Part shown: piece by piece, positions 55,566 to 64,000 of the stretch | Position numbering within the stretch: position 1 is the stretch's first letter | Layout of the letters: every line of letters begins with the position of its first letter | From: an uncultured Endomicrobiia bacterium | Lineage (GTDB): Bacteria > Elusimicrobiota > Endomicrobiia > DTEH01 | Assembly: GCA_937928765.1 (NCBI GenBank) | Contig: CALFVX010000012.1 | Location: 1-64,000 of the forward strand | Length of the DNA stretch: 64,000 nt | Reading direction: 5' to 3' | Translations under genes and position numbers: made by a program | Notes under the pieces: generated by a model | Told to the model about the DNA's origin: nothing | The model's input: only the letters and a program-made list of their open reading frames with translations | Databases searched by the model: none

Positions 55566-57311
55566 ATGGAAATACTTTCTCCCCATAGAAAGTTAGGCGA
55601 AATGTTAGTCTCTTTAGGTTTTTTGACGGAAGAACAATTAAAGTCTGCTTTAGAAGAACAAAAAAAAACTGGTTATAAACTTGGAGAAATACTTTTAAAT
55701 TCAAAATTAGTTAGCGAAGAAATATTATTTGCTATTTTAGCAAAACAATTTAATATACCTTACATATCTTTATCAGAATATGGAGAAATACCTCAAGAAG
55801 TTTTATCTCTTGTCTCAGATAAAATAGCAAAAACTTATCAACTAATACCTATAGAATATAATTCTAAAACTAAAGTTTTAACAGTGGCGATGTCAGATCC
55901 ATTAGATTTAGTTGCTATAGATAATTTAAAACTTAGCACAAAATGTGATATTAGAATTGTTGTTGCAAGGAAAAATGAAATTTTAGAAGCTATTTCTAAA
56001 TATTATGAGAAAAAAGAGAGTATAGAAGAAATTGAAAAAGATGCTGAGAAAGAATTTTCATCTAATTCTGATGTTGCTATTATAGAGGATAAATCTGAAA
56101 TTACAGAACTTGAACTTAAAGCAGACGCTGCTCCTGTAGTGAAAGCTGTAAATTACATAATAGATCAAGCGTTAAGTTTTAAAGCTTCAGATATACTTAT
56201 AGAACCTCAGGAAAAACAAATACGGATTAGGTATCGTATAGATGGAGTTTTTCATGACCAGAAACCTTTACATAAAAAGTTGTTAGCTTCAGTAGTTACA
56301 AGAATAAAAATTATGGCAAAAATGGATATTACAGAAAGACGAAAGCCACAAGATGGTAGAATAAGATTATCTTATGGAGATAGACAAATAAATCTCCGTG
56401 TATCCACAATACCCACAGCTTATGGTGAAAAAGTTGCAATAAGAATACTAGATGCAAAAGCACTTATTCTTGCTTTGTCAGAATTAGGGTTTGAAGAAGA
56501 ACAACTAAAACTTTTTGAAAAAGCTATAAAACAACCTTATGGTATGATACTTGTTACAGGACCAACAGGTTCTGGTAAAACTACGACCCTTTATTCGGCA
56601 TTAAATGTGTTAAATAATCCAGATGTTAATATTATGACGGTGGAAGATCCAGTAGAAGCAGTAATTTATGGCATCAACCAAGTAAATGTTAATGAAAAAG
56701 TAGGATTAACTTTTGCAGCAGCACTTCGCGCGTTCTTAAGGCAAGATCCCGATGTTATAATGGTTGGAGAAATTAGAGATAAAGAAACTATAGAAATAGG
56801 TATAAATGCAGCTTTAACAGGACATTTAGTTTTTGCTACACTACATACTAACGAAGCTGCTTCTGCTATTACAAGATTAATAAATATGGGAGTTGAACCA
56901 TTTTTAATTGCTTCAACTTTAACTATAGTTATTTCACAAAAACTTGTAAGAAAAATTTGTAAAAATTGTAGACAACAATATAAAATTAATTTACAACAGT
57001 TGAAACCTTTAGGAATAAATCCTGATATTTTTAAGGAACTAAAAGAAGAGGTGATTTTATACAAAGGTGTTGGCTGTGATAAATGTCAAGATGGCTACAA
57101 AGGAAGGATAGGAATTTTTGAAGTATTGGATTGTAACGACTCTATAAAAGAATTAATATTAAAAAAAGCAACTCATTTTGAAATTAAAGAAACAGCAATA
57201 AAAAACGGAATGATAACTTTAAGAGAAGCAGCGTTAAAAAAATTACTTTTAGGAAGTACAACTATTGAAGAAGTAATAAAAAATACATTTGCTGATGAAA
57301 TACAGGATTAA
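55566..57311 (+). CDS. pilB: PilB/GspE type ATPase 1
   Basis: A 581-residue assembly ATPase. N-terminal MshEN domain (LGEMLVSLGFLTEEQLKSAL), then Walker A GPTGSGKTTTLYSAL, Asp box and Walker B DPDVIMVGEIRDKET, His box ATLHTNEAASAITRLINMG, and a zinc finger of CKNC and CDKC. It powers type IV pilus extension or type II secretion. The next gene is a tandem paralogue; a retraction ATPase follows. Confidence 0.93.
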   Translation: MEILSPHRKLGEMLVSLGFLTEEQLKSALEEQKKTGYKLGEILLNSKLVSEEILFAILAKQFNIPYISLSEYGEIPQEVLSLVSDKIAKTYQLIPIEYNSKTKVLTVAMSDPLDLVAIDNLKLSTKCDIRIVVARKNEILEAISKYYEKKESIEEIEKDAEKEFSSNSDVAIIEDKSEITELELKADAAPVVKAVNYIIDQALSFKASDILIEPQEKQIRIRYRIDGVFHDQKPLHKKLLASVVTRIKIMAKMDITERRKPQDGRIRLSYGDRQINLRVSTIPTAYGEKVAIRILDAKALILALSELGFEEEQLKLFEKAIKQPYGMILVTGPTGSGKTTTLYSALNVLNNPDVNIMTVEDPVEAVIYGINQVNVNEKVGLTFAAALRAFLRQDPDVIMVGEIRDKETIEIGINAALTGHLVFATLHTNEAASAITRLINMGVEPFLIASTLTIVISQKLVRKICKNCRQQYKINLQQLKPLGINPDIFKELKEEVILYKGVGCDKCQDGYKGRIGIFEVLDCNDSIKELILKKATHFEIKETAIKNGMITLREAALKKLLLGSTTIEEVIKNTFADEIQD

Positions 57312-57320
57312 TTAAAATTT

Positions 57321-59048
57321 ATGGCGATACAAAAATTAGGTGAGATGTTGGTATCAACAGGTATAATTACAGAGAAACAATTACAAGAAGCATTGGTTTT
57401 ATGTAAGCAAACAGGCAAAAAACTAGGCTATATATTAGTTAACCTTGGATATATTACAGAAGATGTATTATTATCTTTTTTAGCAAGGCAACAAGGATTA
57501 GAATTTGTATATTTATCCGAATATGAAATTAAAGAAGAAACAATTAAAATGCTTCCAAGAACATTTATTGAAAAACATAATTTTTTGCCATTAGAGTTTG
57601 ATAAAAAAACAAATACAATAACAGTTGCTGTGAGTGATCCATTTAATATGTTTATTATTGATGATATAAAAATTTCAACAGGCTATAATGTTAAACCTGT
57701 AATTGCAACTTATAATGATATAAAAGAAAATATTAACAAAATATTTTTAAATGAACAACCAGAATTAATGGAAAAAGTTTTAACTGAATTAGAGAAACTA
57801 CAACCTACAAGTAGTATAGAGTTAGAAGAAATTACAGAATATACAAGTAGTTTACAATTAGCTGAGGAAGAACCCATAGTAAAACTTACAAATAATATAA
57901 TAATTACTGCTGTAAGAAAAAAATCTTCTGATATTCATTTAGAACCTTTTGAAAAAAAATGTAGATTAAGATATAGAATAGATGGTGTTGCTCATGAAGA
58001 AACTTTTTTTAAAAGAGAAATTTACAACGCTATAATAGCAAGAATAAAAATTATGTCAAAATTAGATGTTACTGAAACAAGAAAACCACAAGATGGTAGA
58101 ATTAAAATGAAGATTGATAATAGAGAGATAGATTTTCGTGTATCAATACTTCCTGTATTATATGGTGAAAAAGCAGTATTAAGAATTTTAGATTCAACTG
58201 CCTTATGTCTTGATTTATCAAAGTTAGGTTTTGAAGAAGAAACTTTAGAAATTTTTATGAGAGCAATAAGATCTCCTTTTGGGTTAATATTAATTACCGG
58301 ACCAACAGGTTCTGGCAAATCTACAACTTTGTATTCAGCATTGTCAACATTAAATCGTCCTGAGATAAATATACTAACAATAGAAGATCCAGTAGAATAT
58401 TTGATACAAGGCATAACTCAAGTAAACGTAAATCCTGAAGTAGGATTAACATTTGCTTCTGGATTAAGAGCATTTTTAAGACAAGCTCCGGATATTATTC
58501 TTGTTGGAGAAATCCGAGATCAAGAAACAGCAAAAATAGCAGTACAAGCAGCTTTAACTGGTCAGCTTGTTTTTTCTACTTTACATACAAATGATGCACC
58601 TTCTGCTATTACAAGATTACAGAATATGGGTATAGATTCTTTCTTAATATCTTCTACTTTAATACTTGTTGAAGCACAAAGGTTGGTAAGAAAAATTTGT
58701 CCAAATTGTAAAGAAGAATACCAAGTTTCTGTAGAAAAATTATATCCTTTGGGTGTTACAGATGATATGGTTAAAGGACAAAAAATAGTCAAACTTTATA
58801 AAGGTAAAGGATGTTCTAATTGTAATAATGGATATAAGGGGCGTATTGGAGTATATGAAATTATGGAAGTAAATGATGAAATAAGAGAAATGATATTGAA
58901 AAATGCTTCTGATGTAGAAATAAGAAAAGTGGCTATTGCAAATGGTATGCAAACATTAAGAAAATCTGCATTAAGAAAGATGTTGTCAGGTATTACTACC
59001 ATGGAAGAAGTTTTACGAGTAACAATCGCTGAACAAGAAGCTAATTAA
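57321..59048 (+). CDS. pilB: PilB/GspE type ATPase 2
   Basis: A 575-residue paralogue with the same layout: MshEN start (LGEMLVSTGIITEKQLQEAL), Walker A GPTGSGKSTTLYSAL, Walker B APDIILVGEIRDQET (Ala where the first has Asp), His box STLHTNDAPSAITRLQNMG, and CPNC/CSNC zinc finger. It starts nine bases after the first and is similar throughout, so it is a tandem duplicate that has diverged. Two extension motors may serve different pili or form a mixed hexamer. Confidence 0.92.
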   Translation: MAIQKLGEMLVSTGIITEKQLQEALVLCKQTGKKLGYILVNLGYITEDVLLSFLARQQGLEFVYLSEYEIKEETIKMLPRTFIEKHNFLPLEFDKKTNTITVAVSDPFNMFIIDDIKISTGYNVKPVIATYNDIKENINKIFLNEQPELMEKVLTELEKLQPTSSIELEEITEYTSSLQLAEEEPIVKLTNNIIITAVRKKSSDIHLEPFEKKCRLRYRIDGVAHEETFFKREIYNAIIARIKIMSKLDVTETRKPQDGRIKMKIDNREIDFRVSILPVLYGEKAVLRILDSTALCLDLSKLGFEEETLEIFMRAIRSPFGLILITGPTGSGKSTTLYSALSTLNRPEINILTIEDPVEYLIQGITQVNVNPEVGLTFASGLRAFLRQAPDIILVGEIRDQETAKIAVQAALTGQLVFSTLHTNDAPSAITRLQNMGIDSFLISSTLILVEAQRLVRKICPNCKEEYQVSVEKLYPLGVTDDMVKGQKIVKLYKGKGCSNCNNGYKGRIGVYEIMEVNDEIREMILKNASDVEIRKVAIANGMQTLRKSALRKMLSGITTMEEVLRVTIAEQEAN

Positions 59049-59084
59049 TTTTTTTTCTATATTGTAAAAAAGCAAGAAAGTGAA

Positions 59085-59211
59085 AATATTAGAAGAAGTA
59101 GATGTATAACATAAGGTATTAATTAGTGAGTGCTTGATTTAGTTACACTTTTATTTTTTTATTTATAGTGCAATAAAATGGTTGTTTTTACTAAAAATCA
59201 CTTCTAATATT
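59085..59211 (+). repeat. Spaced inverted repeat in the PilT leader
   Basis: AATATTAGAAG (59085-59095) and CTTCTAATATT (59201-59211) are perfect 11-base arms 105 bases apart in the 241-base gap between the second pilB and pilT. The arms could pair in a pilT leader RNA or be a chance repeat. The gap has no gene or clear terminator. Confidence 0.3.
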
Positions 59212-59289
59212 GTTAGTATATTTATCTCTGTTATTGGCATCTTATTAAAGAAAGTTAACAAAACTACTATAACAAGGAGGGGGATTATA

Positions 59290-60366
59290 ATGGAACAACT
59301 TCTTAAAATGGAAAATTTGATTCTTATAATGCATGAAAGAAATGCTTCTGATTTACATTTAACTGCAGGATTACCCCCAATGCTAAGAATAGATGGAAAA
59401 TTAACTCCTACAGAATTTGGAAAACTTACTGCAGATGTTTGTCAGAAACTTATTTATTCTGTGCTTACAGATAAACAAAAAGAAAAATTTGAAACTATGA
59501 ATGAACTTGATTTATCTTTTGGTATTAAGGATGTTGGAAGAATAAGAATGAATGTTTTTAGACAACGAGGAAGTGTAGCTGCTTCATTAAGATCTATTCC
59601 TACAATACCACCTACATTTGAACAATTAGGGTTACCTAAAATAGTAAATCAATTAGTTGACTTACCTAAAGGTTTAGTTTTGGTTACAGGACCTACTGGT
59701 GCTGGGAAAACCACAACTTTAGCTTCTATGATAAACTATATTAATGAACACAAAAGCGGACACATTATTACTATAGAAGATCCTATAGAATATGTTTTTT
59801 ATCATAAAAACTGTATAGTAAACCAAAGAGAAGTTGGTACAGATACTGAAAATTTTTCTACAGCATTAAAATATGTATTAAGAGAGGATCCTGATATAAT
59901 TCTTATAGGCGAGATGCGTGATCTAGAAACAATCTCTGCAGCGTTAAATATAGCAGAAACAGGTCATCTTGTATTTGCTACATTACACACTACAGATGCA
60001 GTTTCTTCTGTAAACCGTATAGTAGATGTTTTCCCACCACATCAACAACAACAAGTACGACTACAACTATCTTTTGTGCTACAAGCTGTTCTTGCTCAAC
60101 AACTTCTACTACATTCTTCAGGTAAAAGTAGGGTTTTAGCATGCGAAGTCTTATTTGCTACAGCAGCAGTAAGAAATCTTATAAGAGAATGCAAACCTGA
60201 ACAAATTTATACTCATATTCAAACAGGAGCAAAATATGGTATGCAAACAATGAACCAATCACTAGCTGATTTGTATCAACGAAGGTTAATTACATTTGAT
60301 GAAGCGATTTCATCGTCTTCTGATCCGGAGGAACTTAAAAAACTTATTCAAAAGGGAGGATTATAA
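59290..60366 (+). CDS. pilT: PilT, type IV pilus retraction ATPase
   Basis: A 358-residue PilT. Marks: ASDLHLTAGLPPMLRIDGKL, Walker A GPTGAGKTTTLASMINYI, Asp box EDPIEYVF, Walker B DPDIILIGEMRDLET, His box ATLHTTDAVSSVNRIVDVF and the C-terminal RNLIRE. It retracts pili. AAGGAGGGGG (59275-59284) sets the ATG at 59290; an earlier in-frame start adds 36 residues with no match. No pilin or PilC is in the window. Confidence 0.95.
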   Translation: MEQLLKMENLILIMHERNASDLHLTAGLPPMLRIDGKLTPTEFGKLTADVCQKLIYSVLTDKQKEKFETMNELDLSFGIKDVGRIRMNVFRQRGSVAASLRSIPTIPPTFEQLGLPKIVNQLVDLPKGLVLVTGPTGAGKTTTLASMINYINEHKSGHIITIEDPIEYVFYHKNCIVNQREVGTDTENFSTALKYVLREDPDIILIGEMRDLETISAALNIAETGHLVFATLHTTDAVSSVNRIVDVFPPHQQQQVRLQLSFVLQAVLAQQLLLHSSGKSRVLACEVLFATAAVRNLIRECKPEQIYTHIQTGAKYGMQTMNQSLADLYQRRLITFDEAISSSSDPEELKKLIQKGGL

Positions 60367-60375
60367 AAACATACT

Positions 60376-62253
60376 ATGGCAACTATAAGATACGAACTAA
60401 ATCTTTACGATTATTGGAGAATTTTAAAAAGAAGAAAATTTATTATAATAGTATCAATTATTTCAGCATTTTTATTCAGTATTATATATACAAATTTGCA
60501 GGTACCTTTGTATCAAGCGGTTTCTGTAGTAAAAATAGAACCTTCTTTAGTTATTCCTGGAGTAGCTACTGAATCTATTAGTTGGGATATGTACCAAGCC
60601 ATTAACACGGAAGTGAAAATTATAAATTCAAAAATCATCTCAGAACGTGCTGCTAAAAAGTTAGGGTTAATTAAAGAATTTACTTCCAAAGAAGAGATTA
60701 ACGAAATTATATCATCAATCCAAAATAAGGTGAAAGCAGAACGTATTACAGATTCAAATTTAATAAGAATAATAGTTAACTCTTCAAATAAAGAAGAAAC
60801 TGCAAAATTAGCCAATAGCATAGCTGAAGTATATATTGAAAAAGGATTAGAAGATAGGACAAAGCGAGCACGAGAATTAAGAGAATTTATAGAAAACCAA
60901 CTCTTAGATGCCGAAAAAAATTTAAAAGAATCTGAAGAAAAATTAAGAAAATTTTCTGAACAAACAAAAACTACAGGTATAGGTAGACAATTAGCAGTTG
61001 AACTTTTAACATTACAGTCTAAAAAATCAGAGTTGCTAAAAACATATACAGAAAATCATCCAGAAGTAGTATCTGTTACACAAAAAATCAAATTTATAGA
61101 AGAACAGCTTACAAAATTGCCAAAAGAAGAACTTGAATATGCAAGATTAACTCGTGAATTAAAACTTAATGAAGAACTTTACACACTGCTTGCAAAAAGG
61201 TATAAAGAAGCACAAATATCTGAAGCAGATAGAGTACAAACTGCAACAATTGTTACAGAAGCAATTACTCCTAAATATCCTATTAAACCTAACCGCGTCA
61301 CAAATGTATCTTTGGGATTACTTTTAGGATTACTTTTAGGTTTAATATTTGCTTTTGTTGTAGAACATCTTGATACTTCTATTGCTACAATAGAAGAAGT
61401 TGAGTCTTATTTGAATTTGCCTGTAATAGGTATAATACCTCATATAGACCAAAAATTTTTAAAATATAACAAATTTGCTTTCTTTAAAACCAAAGAATCT
61501 ACAGAAACTTTAAAACAAAAATTAATAATATATCATTCGCCAAAATCACCTTTTGTAGAAAATTATCATTCACTAAGAACAAATATTAGATTTTCCCAAG
61601 AACATATTGAAACAAGGGGTATTGTTTTGTTTACTTCTTCAGGTATTGCTGAAGGAAAAACTTTAACTTCTGTAAATTTTGCATTAGCAGCAGCTATTGC
61701 AGGAATAAAAACATTATTTATAGAACTTGATCTAAGACGACCCTCTGTTCATAGATGGCTTGGAATCAACAGGCTGCCAGGATTTGTTGATTGTGTTATT
61801 GGAAGAAAATCTACAGATGAAATAATTCATACAACTACAGATTTTTTATTAGGAGGTATTGAAGTTGAAAAAATTGTATCAATTCCAGGATTAGAAAATT
61901 TTTCTTTCATTTCTTGTGGTAGCATACCTTCTAATCCAATTGATATGTTATCATCCTCTACCGTAGGAGATATTTTTGATGAACTAAAAGAAAAATATGA
62001 ACTTATAGTTTTAGACACTCCTCCTGTACTTTTATTTGCTGATGCTTTAATATTATCAAAATATTCAACATATGTAATATTAGTTTACAGAGTAGGTAGA
62101 ATTGCAAGAGGTGCACTAAAACGTGCAAAAGATTTGCTTACAAGTATAAAAGCAAATGTTGTAGGAGTTGTTTTAAATGATATAAGAACTGAAGAAATGG
62201 AACCTAGATATGGATATTACTATGCATATAAATACTATTCAAAGGAAAAATAA
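60376..62253 (+). CDS. Wzc-type polysaccharide copolymerase and BY-kinase
   Basis: A 625-residue protein. An N-terminal Wzz domain (first helix about 20-40), a long coiled coil (about 165-280), a second helix (about 307-328) and a C-terminal tyrosine kinase domain: Walker A SSGIAEGKTLTSVNFA, A' LFIELDLRRPSVHRW, B ELIVLDTPPVLL. The end RYGYYYAYKYYSK is a tyrosine cluster, the usual autophosphorylation tail. It sets chain length in exopolysaccharide or capsule export and starts the polysaccharide locus ten bases after pilT. Confidence 0.92.
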   Translation: MATIRYELNLYDYWRILKRRKFIIIVSIISAFLFSIIYTNLQVPLYQAVSVVKIEPSLVIPGVATESISWDMYQAINTEVKIINSKIISERAAKKLGLIKEFTSKEEINEIISSIQNKVKAERITDSNLIRIIVNSSNKEETAKLANSIAEVYIEKGLEDRTKRARELREFIENQLLDAEKNLKESEEKLRKFSEQTKTTGIGRQLAVELLTLQSKKSELLKTYTENHPEVVSVTQKIKFIEEQLTKLPKEELEYARLTRELKLNEELYTLLAKRYKEAQISEADRVQTATIVTEAITPKYPIKPNRVTNVSLGLLLGLLLGLIFAFVVEHLDTSIATIEEVESYLNLPVIGIIPHIDQKFLKYNKFAFFKTKESTETLKQKLIIYHSPKSPFVENYHSLRTNIRFSQEHIETRGIVLFTSSGIAEGKTLTSVNFALAAAIAGIKTLFIELDLRRPSVHRWLGINRLPGFVDCVIGRKSTDEIIHTTTDFLLGGIEVEKIVSIPGLENFSFISCGSIPSNPIDMLSSSTVGDIFDELKEKYELIVLDTPPVLLFADALILSKYSTYVILVYRVGRIARGALKRAKDLLTSIKANVVGVVLNDIRTEEMEPRYGYYYAYKYYSKEK

Positions 62254-62288
62254 TATTTAGATAATTTACATAAAATATATAATATAAA

Positions 62289-63662
62289 ATGCTGAAAACA
62301 CAAGAAATAATCATATTTTTATTCTCTATTTTTTTAACTTTTTTTTTAACAAGATTTTTAATATCTAACCCCGATATATTTTTTTTTGGTTTAATTCTTG
62401 CTATTTTATTAATATTTGTTTCATTTTTTTCACCTCAAGCAGGTCTAGCATTTTTAATTTTTTCAATGTTATTATCACCAGAGATAAAACTTGCAGATGT
62501 TCCTGGAAGGGAAGTTGTTGTTAGAATTGATGATTTGTTAATAGCAGCAGTTTTTTTAGGATGGTTTGCAAAATCTATATTCACTAAAAAGTTAGAAATA
62601 GTTGTTACAGAACCTTTATTACCAATTTTTCTTTATACTATGATTTACATAATTTCTACATATTTAGGTATTGTATCTGGTAGGATATTTTTAACAAAAG
62701 CATTTTTTTATCTTCTAAAATATATAGAATATTTTATCATATATTTTTTAACAACACAGATAGTTACTACAAAAAAACAGCTTAGAATTTATATATTATT
62801 ATTTATTATTACTTCAATAATTGTGAACATACACGGATATAGTCTAATTGGTCAAGTGGATAGACTTTATGCACCTTTTGATAAATCAACAGTAGTAATA
62901 AAAGGAATGGAAGTAGGTTCTACTGAAGCAAATACATATGGTGGATATTTATTGATAGTTATTAGTTTATTAATTTCTTTATTTTGTTATTCTAATAATG
63001 TCAATTTAAGTTTAATATATTTCTTTTTGACAATTTTTTCTTTAATACCTTTTGCATATACAAAATCCAGAAGTAGCTATTTAGGCTTTATTTTTATGAT
63101 AATAACATTAATTATTTTAACTGAAAAGAAAAAAATTTTAATTTTAACAATTTTATTTTTACTTTTTGTTTTATCACCGATAATTTTTCCTCAAGCAACA
63201 CAAACTGTAGTTGAACGAATCAAAGAAACTTTTTCTGATACAACTTCCGTCCAAGAAGAAGCAACTATTTTAGGATTTAAAATTCGTGAACTTTCAGCTT
63301 TAGCAAGAGTTAATTCATGGAAAAAAATGTTTACTGAATTTATTCCTAAAAAACCTATACTAGGTTTTGGTGTTACAGCTGTAGGTCTTGTAGATACGCA
63401 AATACCTTTGATCGCAGGTGAGATTGGTATTTTAGGATTATCTATATTTTTTTGGCTAATATTTTCAATCTTTACTTTAACATTTAAAATTTTTAAAACT
63501 TCAGATGATCCTTTATATAAATCAATTTCTTTATGTGTATTTTCAACACTTGTTGGACTTTTATTTCAGTCAACTGCTGCAAACACTTTTATTATTATTC
63601 GTATAATGGAGCCGTTCTGGTTTTTGACAGGATTAGTTATGGTTTTACCACAAATAAAATAA
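62289..63662 (+). CDS. Wzy/O-antigen ligase family polymerase
   Basis: A 457-residue protein with about ten to twelve membrane helices. The large loop and the motif YTKSRSSYLGFIFMIITLI match the Wzy_C (O-antigen ligase/polymerase) family; a second conserved loop has PILGFGVTAVG. It would link repeat units or ligate polysaccharide, next to the Wzc-type regulator. Sequence among Wzy proteins is poorly conserved, so polymerase versus ligase is open. Confidence 0.82.
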   Translation: MLKTQEIIIFLFSIFLTFFLTRFLISNPDIFFFGLILAILLIFVSFFSPQAGLAFLIFSMLLSPEIKLADVPGREVVVRIDDLLIAAVFLGWFAKSIFTKKLEIVVTEPLLPIFLYTMIYIISTYLGIVSGRIFLTKAFFYLLKYIEYFIIYFLTTQIVTTKKQLRIYILLFIITSIIVNIHGYSLIGQVDRLYAPFDKSTVVIKGMEVGSTEANTYGGYLLIVISLLISLFCYSNNVNLSLIYFFLTIFSLIPFAYTKSRSSYLGFIFMIITLIILTEKKKILILTILFLLFVLSPIIFPQATQTVVERIKETFSDTTSVQEEATILGFKIRELSALARVNSWKKMFTEFIPKKPILGFGVTAVGLVDTQIPLIAGEIGILGLSIFFWLIFSIFTLTFKIFKTSDDPLYKSISLCVFSTLVGLLFQSTAANTFIIIRIMEPFWFLTGLVMVLPQIK

Positions 63663-63735
63663 CAAAGAAAAATAATTGATGATTTATAGTATGAGGTATA
63701 AACAATGAATTTATGTTAATTTTTTATAAATGTAA

Positions 63736-64000
63736 ATGGAGGAGAATTTGATATCGGTAATAATTCCAACTTATAACAGACCTGATATACTTTGTAGAAC
63801 ATTAGATAGTTATATTAGTAGTGATGTATCAGAACTAATAATAATAGATGATGGAAGCAGAGTTAGTTATGATAAGTTAATAGAAAAGTTAAAAAATTTG
63901 ACTATAAATTTCAAATATATAAAAAACAAGAAAAATTTAGGATTACCATTGGCAAGAAATATTGGTATTGAAAATGTTTCAAAGAATTCTAAATTTATAT
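63736..64000 (+). CDS. Family 2 glycosyltransferase, 3'-truncated by the window edge
   Basis: The frame runs to the window end. LISVIIPTYNRPDILCRTLD, LIIIDDGSRVSYDK and NKKNLGLPLARNIGIENV are the GT2 (GT-A) N-terminal marks. Two starts are possible: ATG at 63736 or TTG at 63748, the latter preceded by GGAGGA that would itself be the ATG's first codons. It belongs to the polysaccharide locus. Substrate sugar unknown. Confidence 0.85.
   Translation, partial: MEENLISVIIPTYNRPDILCRTLDSYISSDVSELIIIDDGSRVSYDKLIEKLKNLTINFKYIKNKKNLGLPLARNIGIENVSKNSKFI

Noticed and set aside
1-64000. Recoding of TGA to Trp or Gly in this genome, suggested by the glycosidase readthrough
   Set aside because: TGA ends many genes cleanly, often in ATGA overlaps (for example fhs, fchA and cyclase starts), and readthrough there would be senseless.
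1-64000. tRNA genes, CRISPR arrays, insertion sequences or prophage genes
   Set aside because: No gap holds a G/C-rich cloverleaf, repeated spacer units, transposase motifs or phage proteins.

Overview
The window looks like chromosome from an AT-rich (roughly a quarter G+C by eye), Gram-negative-type, probably anaerobic bacterium. Diderm features are a predicted outer-membrane barrel protein, the aerotolerance (Bat) locus, type IV pilus motors and a Wzc-type polysaccharide copolymerase. The methyl branch of the Wood-Ljungdahl/C1-folate pathway with MetV and RnfC-like partners points to anaerobic C1 metabolism. The gene mix (SpoVG, BatA-E, CHASE2 cyclase, GH113, DUF4015) recalls poorly cultivated lineages such as Omnitrophota or Elusimicrobiota, but this is only an impression. 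TGA is used as a stop, often in ATGA overlaps. All genes but one lie on the plus strand.

Layout. 1-5.5 kb: the 3' end of a B12-binding radical SAM gene, a frameshifted unknown gene, an NYN nuclease, small membrane proteins (one TspO), a barrel-like protein and a GH113-like glycosidase whose frame continues past its stop codon. 5.5-12.5 kb: a compact Bat locus (DUF58, DUF4381-like, BatA, BatB, BatC, BatD, BatE-like). 12.5-31.5 kb: housekeeping genes, namely a HIT hydrolase, a tiny basic protein, uridine phosphorylase, grpE-dnaK, dapB, ispE, spoVG, purB, a CHASE2 adenylate cyclase with a membrane-anchored partner, accD, argG and a TrpB2-type synthase. 31.7-41.3 kb: C1-folate metabolism (macro domain, fhs, metV-rnfC fusion, metV, metF, fchA, folD) interrupted by a gene-free stretch holding decayed barrel genes. 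41.3-46.5 kb: thiamine genes (thiD2, thiE, thiC) with an acyltransferase, then thrB and argF. 46.5-55.6 kb: DUF3467, cinA, thpR, a minus-strand DUF4015 glycosidase-like gene, a four-gene peptide-type ABC transporter without a binding protein, a CCA-adding-type enzyme and coaD. 55.6-64 kb: two tandem PilB ATPases, PilT, then an exopolysaccharide locus (Wzc, Wzy-like, start of a GT2).

How the genes work together. Fhs makes 10-formyl-THF, FchA and FolD carry it to methylene-THF, and MetF with two MetV copies and an RnfC-like module would reduce it to methyl-THF. The clearest unusual signals are here. FolD has lost its cyclohydrolase lysine (Gln54, with Asn98 and Glu121 also changed) while a separate cyclohydrolase, FchA, is encoded close by. 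MetV is fused to RnfC in one 662-residue protein beside a second free MetV. I found no tRNA, rRNA, CRISPR array, insertion sequence or phage gene.
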